A stretch of 64,000 nucleotides of DNA from Miscanthus floridulus. Its lineage: Eukaryota > Streptophyta > Magnoliopsida > Poales > Poaceae. The stretch lies in contig NC_089598.1 of the NCBI RefSeq assembly GCF_019320115.1, positions 85,566,462 through 85,630,461 of the forward strand, read 5' to 3'. The translations under genes and the position numbers were made by a program. This document shows positions 1-10,357 of this stretch, in pieces. Below the pieces are notes generated by a model. The model was not told the DNA's origin, did no database searches, and saw nothing but the letters and a program-made list of their open reading frames with translations. Within the stretch, counting starts at the first letter, position 1, and each line of letters begins with the position of its first letter.

Positions 1-1797
1 GTTTATTTATGAGTTTAAGTTTAAAGCTGAATTATGGTATTGTTATTTTCTAACCAACGTTGATGATAATAATATTATAATTCTATGAGTTTTATGTTTA
101 AAGTTTAAATCTCTGATGAATTTTGCATCAAAGTGACCAATTTTTAGAGAATAGATAAAGATCAAGGAATGCTCTTAAACTAGAGAAATGTATTTTAATG
201 TTTCCGCTGCAATGAAGTTGATTGTCTTCTAATTAAATTCGAACCAACGGGAGAATTTAATTTTGAGGAGCAGTTCTATGTTTACAAGATTATTGAATTT
301 CTATACGTTAATTCCATTTCTGCTCAATGGTGATGTGGAATTAATGTAGAAGAATGATGTTTTATTCTATTTCTGCCCAACGGTGATATAGAATAGAACA
401 TAAAGATTTCAAAGTTTAATGAGCATTATTGTTGAATATTTTTCAGACAAAAGACTTCCATGCTTTCATTCTTGAAGGCAGTAAGAGAAATGAGCTGGGT
501 ACTTGTGACTCAGATGATGAAATGCCTAAGGGCAAGTTATGTATGAAAGAATGCCATTGCTTAAGGGACTATGTTCTCTTTAAAGAATGGCTTTAAAAGA
601 AAAGAATTCTAGGATATTGATCCAAGAATTGAGATAGATCAATGAGAGTCTTCATTGAAAAATGTCTTTTATGTACTCTCTGTGAAGAAGAATTTATTTT
701 CAGTTTCACTTATGAGAGTTGTAAAAGTCATATACATGTTTAATTTGACTAACATTGGATTAAACATGTGTGTTAAAAGAATATTCGGATTTATTTCTGA
801 ATTTGATGATTGAACACGAGCCAATCCTGGCATTTATGTCCGTTTAAGGAAATTATCTCGCATGACAGTAAAAGTTTGTGATAGTACCCACATGACGGGA
901 AAAGTTTGAGAAAATACCCACATGGCGGGGTAAAGTTGGCATAGTACTTATTCCGCATGGCGGGAGAAGGATGTGATGACTCATGTGCTCTAAGTGTATC
1001 CAGCACATGGAGAGAAGTTTGGGGTAGCTCTTATGCTATCCTAGTATTGACCGTACACTCTGATTGTGTCATGGTCATTAAGTACTCAATGAGTTTAAGA
1101 ACAAAAAAAGTTGCATGTGAACCAAAAGATAAGAATTATATGCAAGCGTGACTTGCAGAAGTATTGATAATAATAGACTATGTTGAGTTTTGAAGTGTAA
1201 TGAGGAAAATGTACTCCTATACGAATTTTGTTTTGCATGATGTAATCATGTGGATGAAGTAAGTAATCAAAGTTTCCTCATTCACAAGAGTTCTGAATGT
1301 TTCAAAATTGTGGTAGAAAAGTTCATACCACATTTCGAGGGGGAGAAATGTAAGATTAATTAAGAAAGACAATTAAGAAAGATACTTCCCAATACTTCAG
1401 ATAATGCAATGCATACTATGCATTGAAGGTAAAAGCGATCTATAAAAGATGAATGTGATCGTTGAGGGAGTAACACAGTCATAATAACGATACCCCTAAA
1501 GTAAAGAAATAGCTAAATTCCTGGACCTTTTATAGTTCCAATAGGAAGATAGTATAGTCGGCTAGTATTCATACTAGACGAGTTCAGAGTTATGAAGGCA
1601 GTGATAAACATGTCATATGAGTTTTTAGCAGATTAAACCCAAAATAAGAAATTTGAAGATACACCATCTTTACAGAAGATAGAGTAATCTGGGGGAGCAT
1701 GGTATGTAGATACCTAAGGCTTGAATAGAAGTGGGATTACATATCCACTACAGTATTTTAGAGCAACAAATTGCTTAATACATGTTGATGTTGTATG
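1..1797 (+). pseudogene. Decayed Copia retrotransposon interior, left part
   Basis: No open frame survives, but short stretches read like Copia protease/GAG-pre-integrase. Near 655-715 the plus strand gives VFYVLSVKKNLFSVSL, a typical Copia 'LYVPxMKKNLLSVS' segment. Stops and frameshifts are dense and the region is AT-rich. The element continues after the Gypsy insertion at 17054, where reverse transcriptase and RNase H remnants lie in the same orientation, and ends in an LTR at about 19274. Its 5' LTR lies outside the window. I infer a single old Copia element split by later insertions; the left part is the weakest of the assignments because little protein similarity remains. Confidence 0.6.
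1793..1797. repeat. Target-site duplication, left copy (gtatg)
   Basis: These five bases directly precede the TGTCGG terminus of the Gypsy element. The matching right copy is atatg at 17054-17058. Four of five bases agree, and the mismatch is a G/A transition. Confidence 0.75.
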
Positions 1798-3052
1798 TGT
1801 CGGGTACCATAAAAAGGGGTCCCCTAAGCAAGAACCGAAAAAATCGCTTAGACCTTATAAAAATCGAAGCCAAGAGACAACCATCGACAAACCCCCCACC
1901 TTATCCGAGGCCCAGCTGGATCACCCGGCCCACCTTGGGCAGTATCCCGTCTCGCCCGAGGCCCCACGCGTGAGGCCTCGGACGAGGTGCCGATTCTCGG
2001 CCTCGCTCGAGGCCGGCTCGGCAGCTACCCCATCACCACCGCCTCATCCGGGACGTCACATCCAACTGGCGCGGCCAACCACTCCCGCCACGTTAGCCAA
2101 ACGATGGCTTGATACAGCGGGGTGGCTGATGAGATGGGAGTCACATCAACGACATGCCGTCCGGGACGGGACAGGGCAGGGGTTACCGCCTGCTATGCTC
2201 GGCACTGTGCCCACGACTGACACCCATGTGGCACTATGCTGCCTAACCCCACCTGCTCCAAGGACGGCACGGCGTGGCGATTCAGGTCCGGGTCCCTATA
2301 GCCTCGGAATCAGTGTATAGGACCAACTGCTCCCTCCGAGCCTCGGCTATCCGCTCCGGGTTCTCGGTAGCCTCGGGATTCGTGCCCGCCGAGCCCCCCA
2401 CAATTGTTCAGCCTCTGCACCGACTAGGCCTCGGCTCTCTACGTTGTCAACATACATCGACCGGCATGTCGAACATAGTATGCGCCATATCCTGCGTCAA
2501 GCCATCACAGGAGCTCCCATGTCGCACAGGATCGGGCGTGACCGGCGCGTCGCTCTAGTGCACCAAGGATAGGGCCGCTCCATCGACCATACCTCCATAG
2601 GGACGAGCTACAGGGCTTGGCATACCGCCTCCGCTCACAGAACGCCACGTAGCAAACACATGTATCGCCCCTGTCCCCCCCTTCAACTATAAAAGGGGGT
2701 GACCGGGGCCGTTTTGAGACAGACAGACAGACGAGAGACACACGGGCTCACGGACGCACGCACAGACAGACGAACACGCATGATCCCTCGCTGCCTGAGA
2801 TCAACATCTCAAGCAACACACGCACTCCACGTAGAGACCTAGGACTAGCTCCCTCTCTCGCCCAGCTTGTAAACCCCTACTACAAGCACTTCGGTGCAAG
2901 GAATACAAGATCGCTCTCTCAGACTGGACGTAGGGCACCTATTGCCTGAACCAGTATAAACCTTGTGTCTCTTTGCATCACCATCCGGGATTAGGGGCAT
3001 GCAGTACATTTTCACTAGTCGATTGAGGGCCTGTCGGTCCAAAACAGCGACA
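1798..3052 (+). repeat. 5' LTR of the Gypsy element
   Basis: 1255 bp, starting TGTCGGGTACCATAAAAAGG and ending AAAACAGCGACA. It aligns along its whole length with 15798-17053. It holds the promoter (TATAAAAG at 2688-2695), followed by repeated CAGACAGA and a short transcribed R/U5 part. Open frames across it, such as 1721-2320, are fortuitous. Confidence 0.93.
2688..2695 (+). promoter_or_regulatory. TATA box of the 5' LTR
   Basis: TATAAAAG followed by GGGGTGACC. The same sequence is at 16689-16696 in the 3' LTR. It lies about 360 bp from the LTR end, the usual place for a U3/R boundary in long plant LTRs. Confidence 0.75.
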
Positions 3053-3525
3053 GTTGTCACGCCAGGTAGGGGCTCTATTGCGTGTCAGCTTCGTCATCCC
3101 AACAAGTTCTGAATGGTAGACCCCGTGCAACCACTTCGTCTCGGCACGATGATCTGGTTCGGGAGCCTAGAGTTCATGTCTCTAGGATCTGAGTACGATA
3201 TGGTACTCCTCACACCCAGAGCCCCACCGACCGACAACGACATCATGCATCAGCAGCCCAGGCGCAGACGGCTCTCGGGCCACCGCTCTCATCACGCTCG
3301 CCAGGCACGACGCGAGTGGGACCACCTGACACCGCGCGAGCTCAGGGCGACGCACCGCGCTCCGCTGGTACCCCATGCCCGGCTGTTGGCATAGAGTCCC
3401 TGGTTGGGGACCTATCCAGCTTAAGCCTGGGCAAGGGAAAGACGCCGGTGGCATGTAGCGATGCCCCATCATCGAGCTCTGCCCCACCACGTCCTGAGGG
3501 GTCAACTTCGGTGGAGTGAAGCTCG

Positions 3526-5560
3526 GTGATGGCACCATCCCCGTACCCCTTCGGGTTGAGCAATGTCACCGCCGCCTATGCTACCGCCTACGCTTCCGCT
3601 CATGCGGAGCCCTCAGGACGCCACCAACATTTTGCCCTCGACCTCATCGCCACAACCTTGACCCACACCCACACTGACTCCTTGGAGGAGGATGAGACGT
3701 GGGCCGGAGTGGACTTCTCTGGGCTTCACGACCCTAAAACCATGCGCCGCTTCCTGGCTGCGAGCGACTACTGCTTTGGCTACTCCGACTCCGACGACGA
3801 AGGCACTTACGATCCCACTCATGAGTGCTTCCACGTCGGGCTCGGGATGCCGAGCACGGGCGATGAGGATGAAGGGGCAGGTTCTTGCTCCCCACCCCGC
3901 GAGGGGGCGGGCGACCCCGCACCTCCATGCATCGAACCTGTAGCAGCGCGGAACGGGGACCCCGCCCCCGAGGAACTTCGACGCCTAGACCTAGAGCAGC
4001 TCCGAGAGCTTCAGGCCAAGGTCAAACAAGACCGACTCCTTCTGCAGCATCTTCGAGACACTCTCGAGCAGGAGCAGCGGGGTCGTGGTGATGGCAGAGC
4101 AGCCCAGCGGGGGGCTCGCGACGTCAACCACCGCATCAACAACGACGTAGGGGGCGAGCAACCCCCTATCTTCAATCGCACTAGCCAGAACGTCGTGGCA
4201 GCGGCGGTGCTACTCCGGACTATGCCCGAGCCCTCTACCACGGAGGGGCAACTAGTCCACGGTGAGCTCTGAGACCTCCACGAGACCGCCGTGGTACAGC
4301 AGGCCGAAAGCTTCACCTCTCGACGGCGTGGGGGCGCCTCGGAGCTACCCATGGCATCGCCTCGGTAGGGTAGAGAGGCCTCAGTTTGTCCTGAGCCTGC
4401 TCGGGCACCGACGGCCAACAAGGCCCCCACGGTGCATGATCGCCTTGGCAACAGACGTGAGGCACAAGGCGACCACGATGTGGTCAGCAGGTGACGGCGC
4501 CACGACAACGAGGGGCCCACCCGAGGCTACCACCCGCACCGAGGCAGTCGCTATGACAGTGGAGAGGACCGCAGTCCTTCCCCTGGGCCACCTAGCCCTC
4601 GAGTCTTTGGTAAGGCCATCCGTGGCGCCCACTTCTCGGCCCGGTTTTAGCAACTGGCCAACCTCGCAAAGTACAGCGGCGAGACCAACCTTGAGCTGTG
4701 GCTGGCCGATTACCGCCTGGCTTGTCAGCTAGGCGGCGTAGACGATGACCTGCTCATCATCTGCAACCTCCCCTTGTTCCTGTCAGACTCAGTGCGAGCC
4801 TAGCTTGAACACCTCCCTCCCTTGCAGATCCACAACTGGCGCGACTTGGTAAAGGTCTTCGTCGGGAATTTCTAGGGCACATACGTGCACCCCGAGAACT
4901 CCTGGGACCTCAAGAGTTGTCGCCAAAAGCCGGACGAGTCTCTCTGAGACTTCATCCGATGCTTCTCCAAGCAATGCACCGAGTTGCCCAGCATCGGCGA
5001 CTCGGAAGTTGTCTAGGCATTCCTCTCCAGCACCTCCAGCCGAGACCTGGTCCGAGAGTTAGGCCGAAACATGCCAACCTTGGCGGCCGTGCTCCTCGAC
5101 ATCGCCACCAACTTCGCCTCGGGCGAAGAGGCTGTCGGGGCCATCTTCCCCGACAACGACGCCAAGGGGAAGCGAAGGGACGAGGCCCCGGGGCCTCGGC
5201 CCCCCACCTCCCCAAGAAAAAGAAAAAGGGTCGCCAGGGGAAGCAGGAGGTCCTCGAGGTCGGTCTCGTCGTAGCCGCAGATCGCAAGAATCCCCGAGGC
5301 CCCGCTAGAGGCCTCGGGCTCTTCGACGGCATGATGAAGAAGCCCTGCCCTTACCACCAGGGCCCGGTGAAGCACACCCTCGAAGAATGCACCATGCTCC
5401 GGTGTTACTATGCTAGGCTCGAGCTCCCCAGCGATGAGGCCAAGAAGAGGGACGCCGGCGATAGGGACAACGACAAGGACGACGGGTTCCCCGAGGTGTA
5501 TAATGCCTTCATGATCTTTGGCGGGCCTTCAGCGTGCCTCATGGCACGCCAACGAAAGAG
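3526..5560 (+). pseudogene. gag: Gypsy gag polyprotein, broken by in-frame stops
   Basis: The first part (3526-4269) begins MMAPSPYPFG and carries an acidic/Asp-rich segment and a coiled-coil-like LDLEQLRELQAKV stretch. The same frame continues through eight in-frame stops: TGA 4270, TAG 4366, TGA 4492, TAG 4648, TAG 4801, TAG 4873, TGA 4945 and TAG 5014. Between them the capsid-like sequence is readable, for example YSGETNLELWLADYRLACQL and NCRN-type helices up to about 5200. A frameshift near the A-rich run at 5210-5230 moves the frame, and a CxxH-type knuckle (CPYHQGPVKHTLEEC) follows at about 5345. The protein would package element RNA. Only stops and one or two small indels separate it from an open gene. 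Confidence 0.8.
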
Positions 5561-7345
5561 GGAGCGTCGGGAGGTCTTCTCGATGAAGGTGGCCACTGCC
5601 CGGTACCCGACTGGTCTCAGGAGGCGATCACCTTTGATCAGGATGACCACCCCGATTATGTCCCAAACCCTGGGCAGTACCCACTCATCGTCGACCCGAC
5701 CATCGGCAACACCTGGCTCACCAAGGTGTTGATGGACGGAGGCAGCGGCCTCAACATCCTCTACACCAACACCCTGGAGCTCCTGGAGCTCGACCAATCA
5801 CAGCTCTGAGGCAATGCCGCACCCTTCCACGGCATCGTGCCAGGGAAGCACATGCGACCCCTCGGGCGCATCGACTTGCCCGTCTGCTTCGGCACTCCCT
5901 CCAACTACCACAAGGAGGTCCTCACCTTCGAGGTGGTTGGGTTCAAGGGAACCTATCACGCCATCCTAGGGCACCTGTGCTATGCCAAGTTCATGGCGAT
6001 CCCCAACTACACCTACCTCAAGCTCAAGATGTCGGGCCCCAACGGCGTCATCACTGTCGAGTCCACGTACGAGCATGCATACGACTACGACGTCGAATGC
6101 ATCGAGTACGCCGAGGCCCTCGTAGAGGCCGAGACCCTCATCGTCAACCTCGCTCGACTTGGTAGTGAGGTGCCTGACTCCAAGCGTCGCGCTGGGACTT
6201 TCAAGCCCATGGAGGCCATCAAGCTCGTCCCGATCGACCCCACCTGCTCCGACGACCGGGCGCTGAGGATCAGCGCCACCCTCGACATCAAATAGGAAGC
6301 CGTGCTCGTTGACTTTCTTCGCACAAATGTCGATGTATTCACGTGGAGTCCCTTGGACTTGCTGGGCATACCGAGGGAGGTCGCCGAGCACGCCTTGGAC
6401 ATCTGGGCCGGCTCCAGACCGGTGAAGCAGCGCCTGCACCGATTCGACGAGGAAAAGCACAGGGCCATCGGTGAGGAGGTGCAGAAGCTTTTGGCAGCCG
6501 GATTCATCAAGGAAGTGTCCCATCCAGAGTGGTTAGCTAATCCTGTATTAGTTAAGAAGAAAAATGGGAAGTGGAGAATGTGTGTAGACTACACCGGTTT
6601 GAATAAAGCATGTCCAAAAGTCCCTTTCCCGTTACCTCGAATCGACCAAATCATTGACTCCACTGCGGGATGCGAAATCCTATCTTTCCTTGATGCGTAT
6701 TCCGGTTACCATCAAATCAAGATGAAAGAATCTGACCAGCTCGCAACTTCTTTCATCACACCATTCGGCATGTACTGCTATATGACTTTGCCGTTCGGCC
6801 TCAGGAACGCAGGGGCCACATACCAGCGGTGCATGACCCAGGTCTTTGGCGAGCACATCGGGTGAACCGTCGAGGCCTATGTAGACGACATCATGGTCAA
6901 GTCCAGGAAGGCCAGTGATCTCGTCAATGACCTAAAGATAGCCTTCAAATTCCTCAGAGAGAAGGGCATCAAGCTCAATCCCGAGAAGTGTGTCTTCGGG
7001 GTCCCCCGAGGCATGCTCTTGGGATTCATAGTCTCGGAGCGCGGCATCGAGGCCAACCCAGAGAAGGTCTCAGCCGTGACCAGCATGGGACCAATCAGAG
7101 ACCTCAAGGGAGTACAGAGGCTTATGGGATGCCTTGTGGCCCTGAGCCGCTTCATCTCGCGCCTTGGCGAAAAAGGCTTGCCTCTGTACCGCCTCTTGAG
7201 AAAATCCGAACGCTTTTCTTGGACCCCCGAGGCCGAAGACGCCCTTGCCAAGCTCAAGGCACTGCTCACCAATCCTCCCGTCCTGGTGCCGCCGACCAAG
7301 GGTGAGGCCCTCTTGCTCTACGTCGCTGCAACAAACCCAAGTGGT
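5534..7345 (+). pseudogene. pol: Gypsy pol: protease and reverse transcriptase, broken
   Basis: One frame runs from 5534 to about 7340, interrupted only by TGA 5807, TAG 6293 and TGA 6863. The protease has the active-site segment LMDGGSGLNIL (about 5730-5765), the variant seen in Tat elements. The reverse transcriptase starts near 6480 (AAGFIKEVSHPEWLANPVLV), with FLDAYSGYHQI, LPFGLRNAGATYQR and the catalytic YVDD just after the 6863 stop. The stop therefore falls between the fingers/palm and the catalytic loop. The frame is lost near 7340-7450 by small indels. Each stop fits one C-to-T change of a family codon (CGA or CAG). Confidence 0.88.
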
Positions 7346-7383
7346 CAGCGTGGCCGTAGTGGTCGAGAGGCAGGAAGAGGGGC

Positions 7384-8385
7384 ATGCTCTACCCGTCCAA
7401 TGACCCATTTACTTCATCAGCGAGGTGCTCTCCGAGACCAAGACATGCTACCCCCCACATCAAGAAGCTGATCTACGCCATAGTGTTGGCTCGACGCAAG
7501 CTACGTCACTACTTTGAGTCCCACCCGGTGACCGTGGTGTCGTCTTTCCCTCTAGGAGAGATAATCTAGAACCGGGAGGCCTCGGGTAGGATAGCCAAGT
7601 GGGCCGTCGAACTCATGGGGGAAGCCCTGTCTTTTGCGCCTTAGAAAGCAATTAAATCTCAGGCCTTGGCTAATTTTGTGGCTGAATGGACCGATACCCA
7701 ACTGCCACCTGCTCAAGTCTAGGTGGAATGCTGGACCATGTACTTCGACGGGTCTCTGATGAAGACCGGGGCAGGTGTGGGTCTGCTCTTCATCTCACCC
7801 CTCGGAGTGCACATGCGCTACATGATCCGGCTTCACTTCGCTGCCTCCAACAATGCAGCCGAGTATGAAGCCCTCGTCAATGGCCTGTAGATCGCCATCG
7901 AACTCGGAGTACGGTGTCTCGACATGCGGGGCGATTCGTAGCTCATTGTCGATCAAGTGATGAAGGAATCAAACTGTCATGGCCCCAAAATGGAGGCGTA
8001 CTGCAAGTTGGTACGTCGCCTAGAAGACAAGTTCGATGGTCTCGAACTCAATCACATTGCGCAAAAATTCAACGAGGCCGAGGACGAACTGGCAAAGATG
8101 GCATCGGCATGGGCCCCGGTCCCCCCGAACATCTTCGCCAGAGACCTCCACAAGCCTTCCATCGACTGCACCTCGGCGGTAGAAGAGGGCCCACCAGTCG
8201 AGCCCACCGCAGAGCCTGAGGCCCCCTCTGTCACCGAGACCCCTTCGGCCGAGCCCGAGGTCATGGAAATCGACGCAGAGCCTCCCGAGGCCAACCAGGG
8301 CATGGACTGGCAGGTCCCGTTCCTTGATTGCCTCATTCGAGGAGAGCTTCCTGCAGATAGGACCGAAGCCCGACGGCTTGCGTGA
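7384..8385 (+). pseudogene. pol: Gypsy pol: RNase H region, broken
   Basis: After the frame change near 7340-7450 the polyprotein continues in one frame: KKLIYAIVLARRKLRHYF (end of the RT connection), then an RNase H domain with MYFDGS (about 7738) and NNAAEYEALVNGL (about 7850) carrying catalytic Asp and Glu, and DMRGDS before the stop at 7939. Stops are TAG 7567, 7642, 7720, 7888 and 7939 and TGA 8383, all in the same frame. An acidic linker (8160-8300, rich in Glu/Pro) leads to integrase. The order RT-RNase H-integrase places the element in Ty3/Gypsy. Confidence 0.82.
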
Positions 8386-9543
8386 CGAGCCAAAACTTAC
8401 GTCCTCAGCAATGGTGAGTTGTATAGGCGAAGCCCATCTGGCGTTCTCCAACGATGGATCACCACCGAGGCAGGCCAAGCCCTACTTTGGGACTTGCACG
8501 TGGGAGCCTGCGGGCACGATGCAGCGCCTCAGACGCTCGTCGGAAACGCCTTCCGCCAAGGGTTCTACTGGCCGACGGTGCTTGCCGACGCCACCAAGTT
8601 GGTACACTCCTGCGAAGGATGCCAGTACTATGCGCGACAGACGCACCTCCCGACCCAAGCCCTCCAAACCATCCCCATTACATGGCCATTCATCGTATGG
8701 GGGCTCGACATGGTTGGGCCTCTGCAGAAGGCCCCCGGGGGCTATACCCATTTGCTGGTAGCGATCGATAAGTTCTCCAAGTGGATCAAGGCTCGTCTGA
8801 TCAATCGAATCAAATCCGAGCAAGCGGTGCTGTTCTTCACTGATATCATCCACAGGTTCGGGGTTCCAAACACCATCATCATTGACAATGGGACACAATT
8901 CGCCGGCCACAAGTTCCTGATGTTCTGCGATGACCACCACATCCATGTGGCCTGGTCAGCCGTAGGACACCCTAGGACAAACGACCAAGTAGAACATGCC
9001 AACGGCATGATCCTACAAGGCCTCAAACCAAGAATATACAACCGGTTGAAGAAATTTGGCAAGAAATGGCTTGCCGAACTCCCATCGGTCATCTGGAGCC
9101 TGAGGAACACTCTGAGCCAAGCCACGGGGTTCACACCGTTCTTTCTGGTCTACGGAGCCAAGGCCATCCTCCCCACTGACTTGGAGTATGGTTCCCCGAG
9201 GCTACAGGCCTACAATGAGCAGAGCAACTGCACCGCCCACGAGGACGCCCTCGACAAACTGGAGGAAGCCCGAGATGTTGCACTGCTACACTCGGCCAGG
9301 TACCAGCAAACCCTACGACGCTATCAAGCCCGGCGCATTCGAAGCCAAGACCTGAAGGTGGGCGACCTGGTGCTAAGACTACGACAAAGCAACAAGGGCC
9401 GCCACAAGCTGACCCCGCCATGGGAAGGGCCTTACATCGTCGCCCAAGTGCTAAAGCCCAGGACCTACAAGCTAGCCAACGAGAAGGGTGAAATCCTCAC
9501 CAACGCTTGGAACATAGAACAGCTATGTCGCTTCTACCCTTAA
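8386..9543 (+). CDS. pol: Gypsy pol: integrase, open part
   Basis: The last 1.15 kb of pol is open, ending in TAA at 9541-9543. The zinc-binding HHCC region uses H27, H33, C65 and C68 (counted from 8419). The catalytic core has D97 (GLDMVG), D156 (IIIDNGTQF) and E192 (VEHANGM), so D and E are separated by exactly 35 residues. A GPY/F-like C-terminal segment follows (WEGPYIVAQVLKPRTYKL). No ATG opens this frame at the right place: it is the tail of a polyprotein, cut off by the TGA at 8383 where an Arg codon (CGA) is expected. The domain therefore looks complete but is probably not translated. Confidence 0.88.
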   Translation, partial: RAKTYVLSNGELYRRSPSGVLQRWITTEAGQALLWDLHVGACGHDAAPQTLVGNAFRQGFYWPTVLADATKLVHSCEGCQYYARQTHLPTQALQTIPITWPFIVWGLDMVGPLQKAPGGYTHLLVAIDKFSKWIKARLINRIKSEQAVLFFTDIIHRFGVPNTIIIDNGTQFAGHKFLMFCDDHHIHVAWSAVGHPRTNDQVEHANGMILQGLKPRIYNRLKKFGKKWLAELPSVIWSLRNTLSQATGFTPFFLVYGAKAILPTDLEYGSPRLQAYNEQSNCTAHEDALDKLEEARDVALLHSARYQQTLRRYQARRIRSQDLKVGDLVLRLRQSNKGRHKLTPPWEGPYIVAQVLKPRTYKLANEKGEILTNAWNIEQLCRFYP

Positions 9544-10357
9544 ATTTCCAAGCATTGTATACATTGTTTCTCGAAATACATTAAAGAAGCGTTCTTTAGT
9601 TGTTCTAATTTTTCGAGAAACCCCACCCCCCCATTGGTGGGGGAGCGACGTTACGACAACGCTATAAGGGAGACTCGGCTCTACCTCTGCAGAGGTGCCC
9701 ACCGCGGGGCTCAAACAAGACTCGGCTCTACCTCTGCAGAACCGAGCCTCCCTCGGGGGCTAGAAGGCCCCCCTAAGTCCCAGGCACCATTTTTTAGTCG
9801 TTTTTTCAAAAAAAAAATTCTACGCCAAACTCTCTCGTGATCTCTGACAAATCGATTGTAAAAAACCTAGGGACCGAAAGTCTGTCTCAGGGCCAAAAGG
9901 CCAGCCGAGCCGCGAGACGGCCTACGCCTCCGAGCTACGGCAACTCCCTCACCATCTTTTACCCGAGGGGCAGCTTAGGCTCCGAGGAAGTTTTTTGCAA
10001 GTGATATGTTCAGCGACGAGGCATAGGGCAAAGGCTCGGAAATACAATAAAAAACGATTAAAAAAGCGTATACGCATAAGTACTTTAAAAAGGCCTCGAC
10101 GGCCACAAGCGTTACGGTACAATAATATAAATCCTAATCTATTTACATGACCCCTTTGGCCCAGGTCAGATCTCAGGGTCGCCAGCGTCGGCGGTCGGCG
10201 CAGGAGGAACCACCTCCTCTTCAAATAGCTTGGCCAGCGCCGTGCTAGGGGCCTCAGCTGCCTCCACTAGCTTTGTGACCTCCTCCTCGGCCTCCTCATC
10301 ATCCTCAGCCAAGACGTAACCGTCGCTGATGGCATCAAGGTTGATGCTGGCGTAGTG
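9544..10357. other. Spacer between integrase and antisense gene
   Basis: No coding region is seen. It holds a C-run/G-run pair near 9620-9645, a duplicated short segment (actcggctctacctctgcag near 9672 and 9720) and A/T runs. It would contain the 3' ends of both the sense and antisense transcripts. Confidence 0.6.

Noticed and set aside
1721..2320. Open frame of 199 codons on the plus strand
   Set aside because: It runs from Copia sequence into the Gypsy 5' LTR and has no conserved domain; the same stretch recurs in the 3' LTR.
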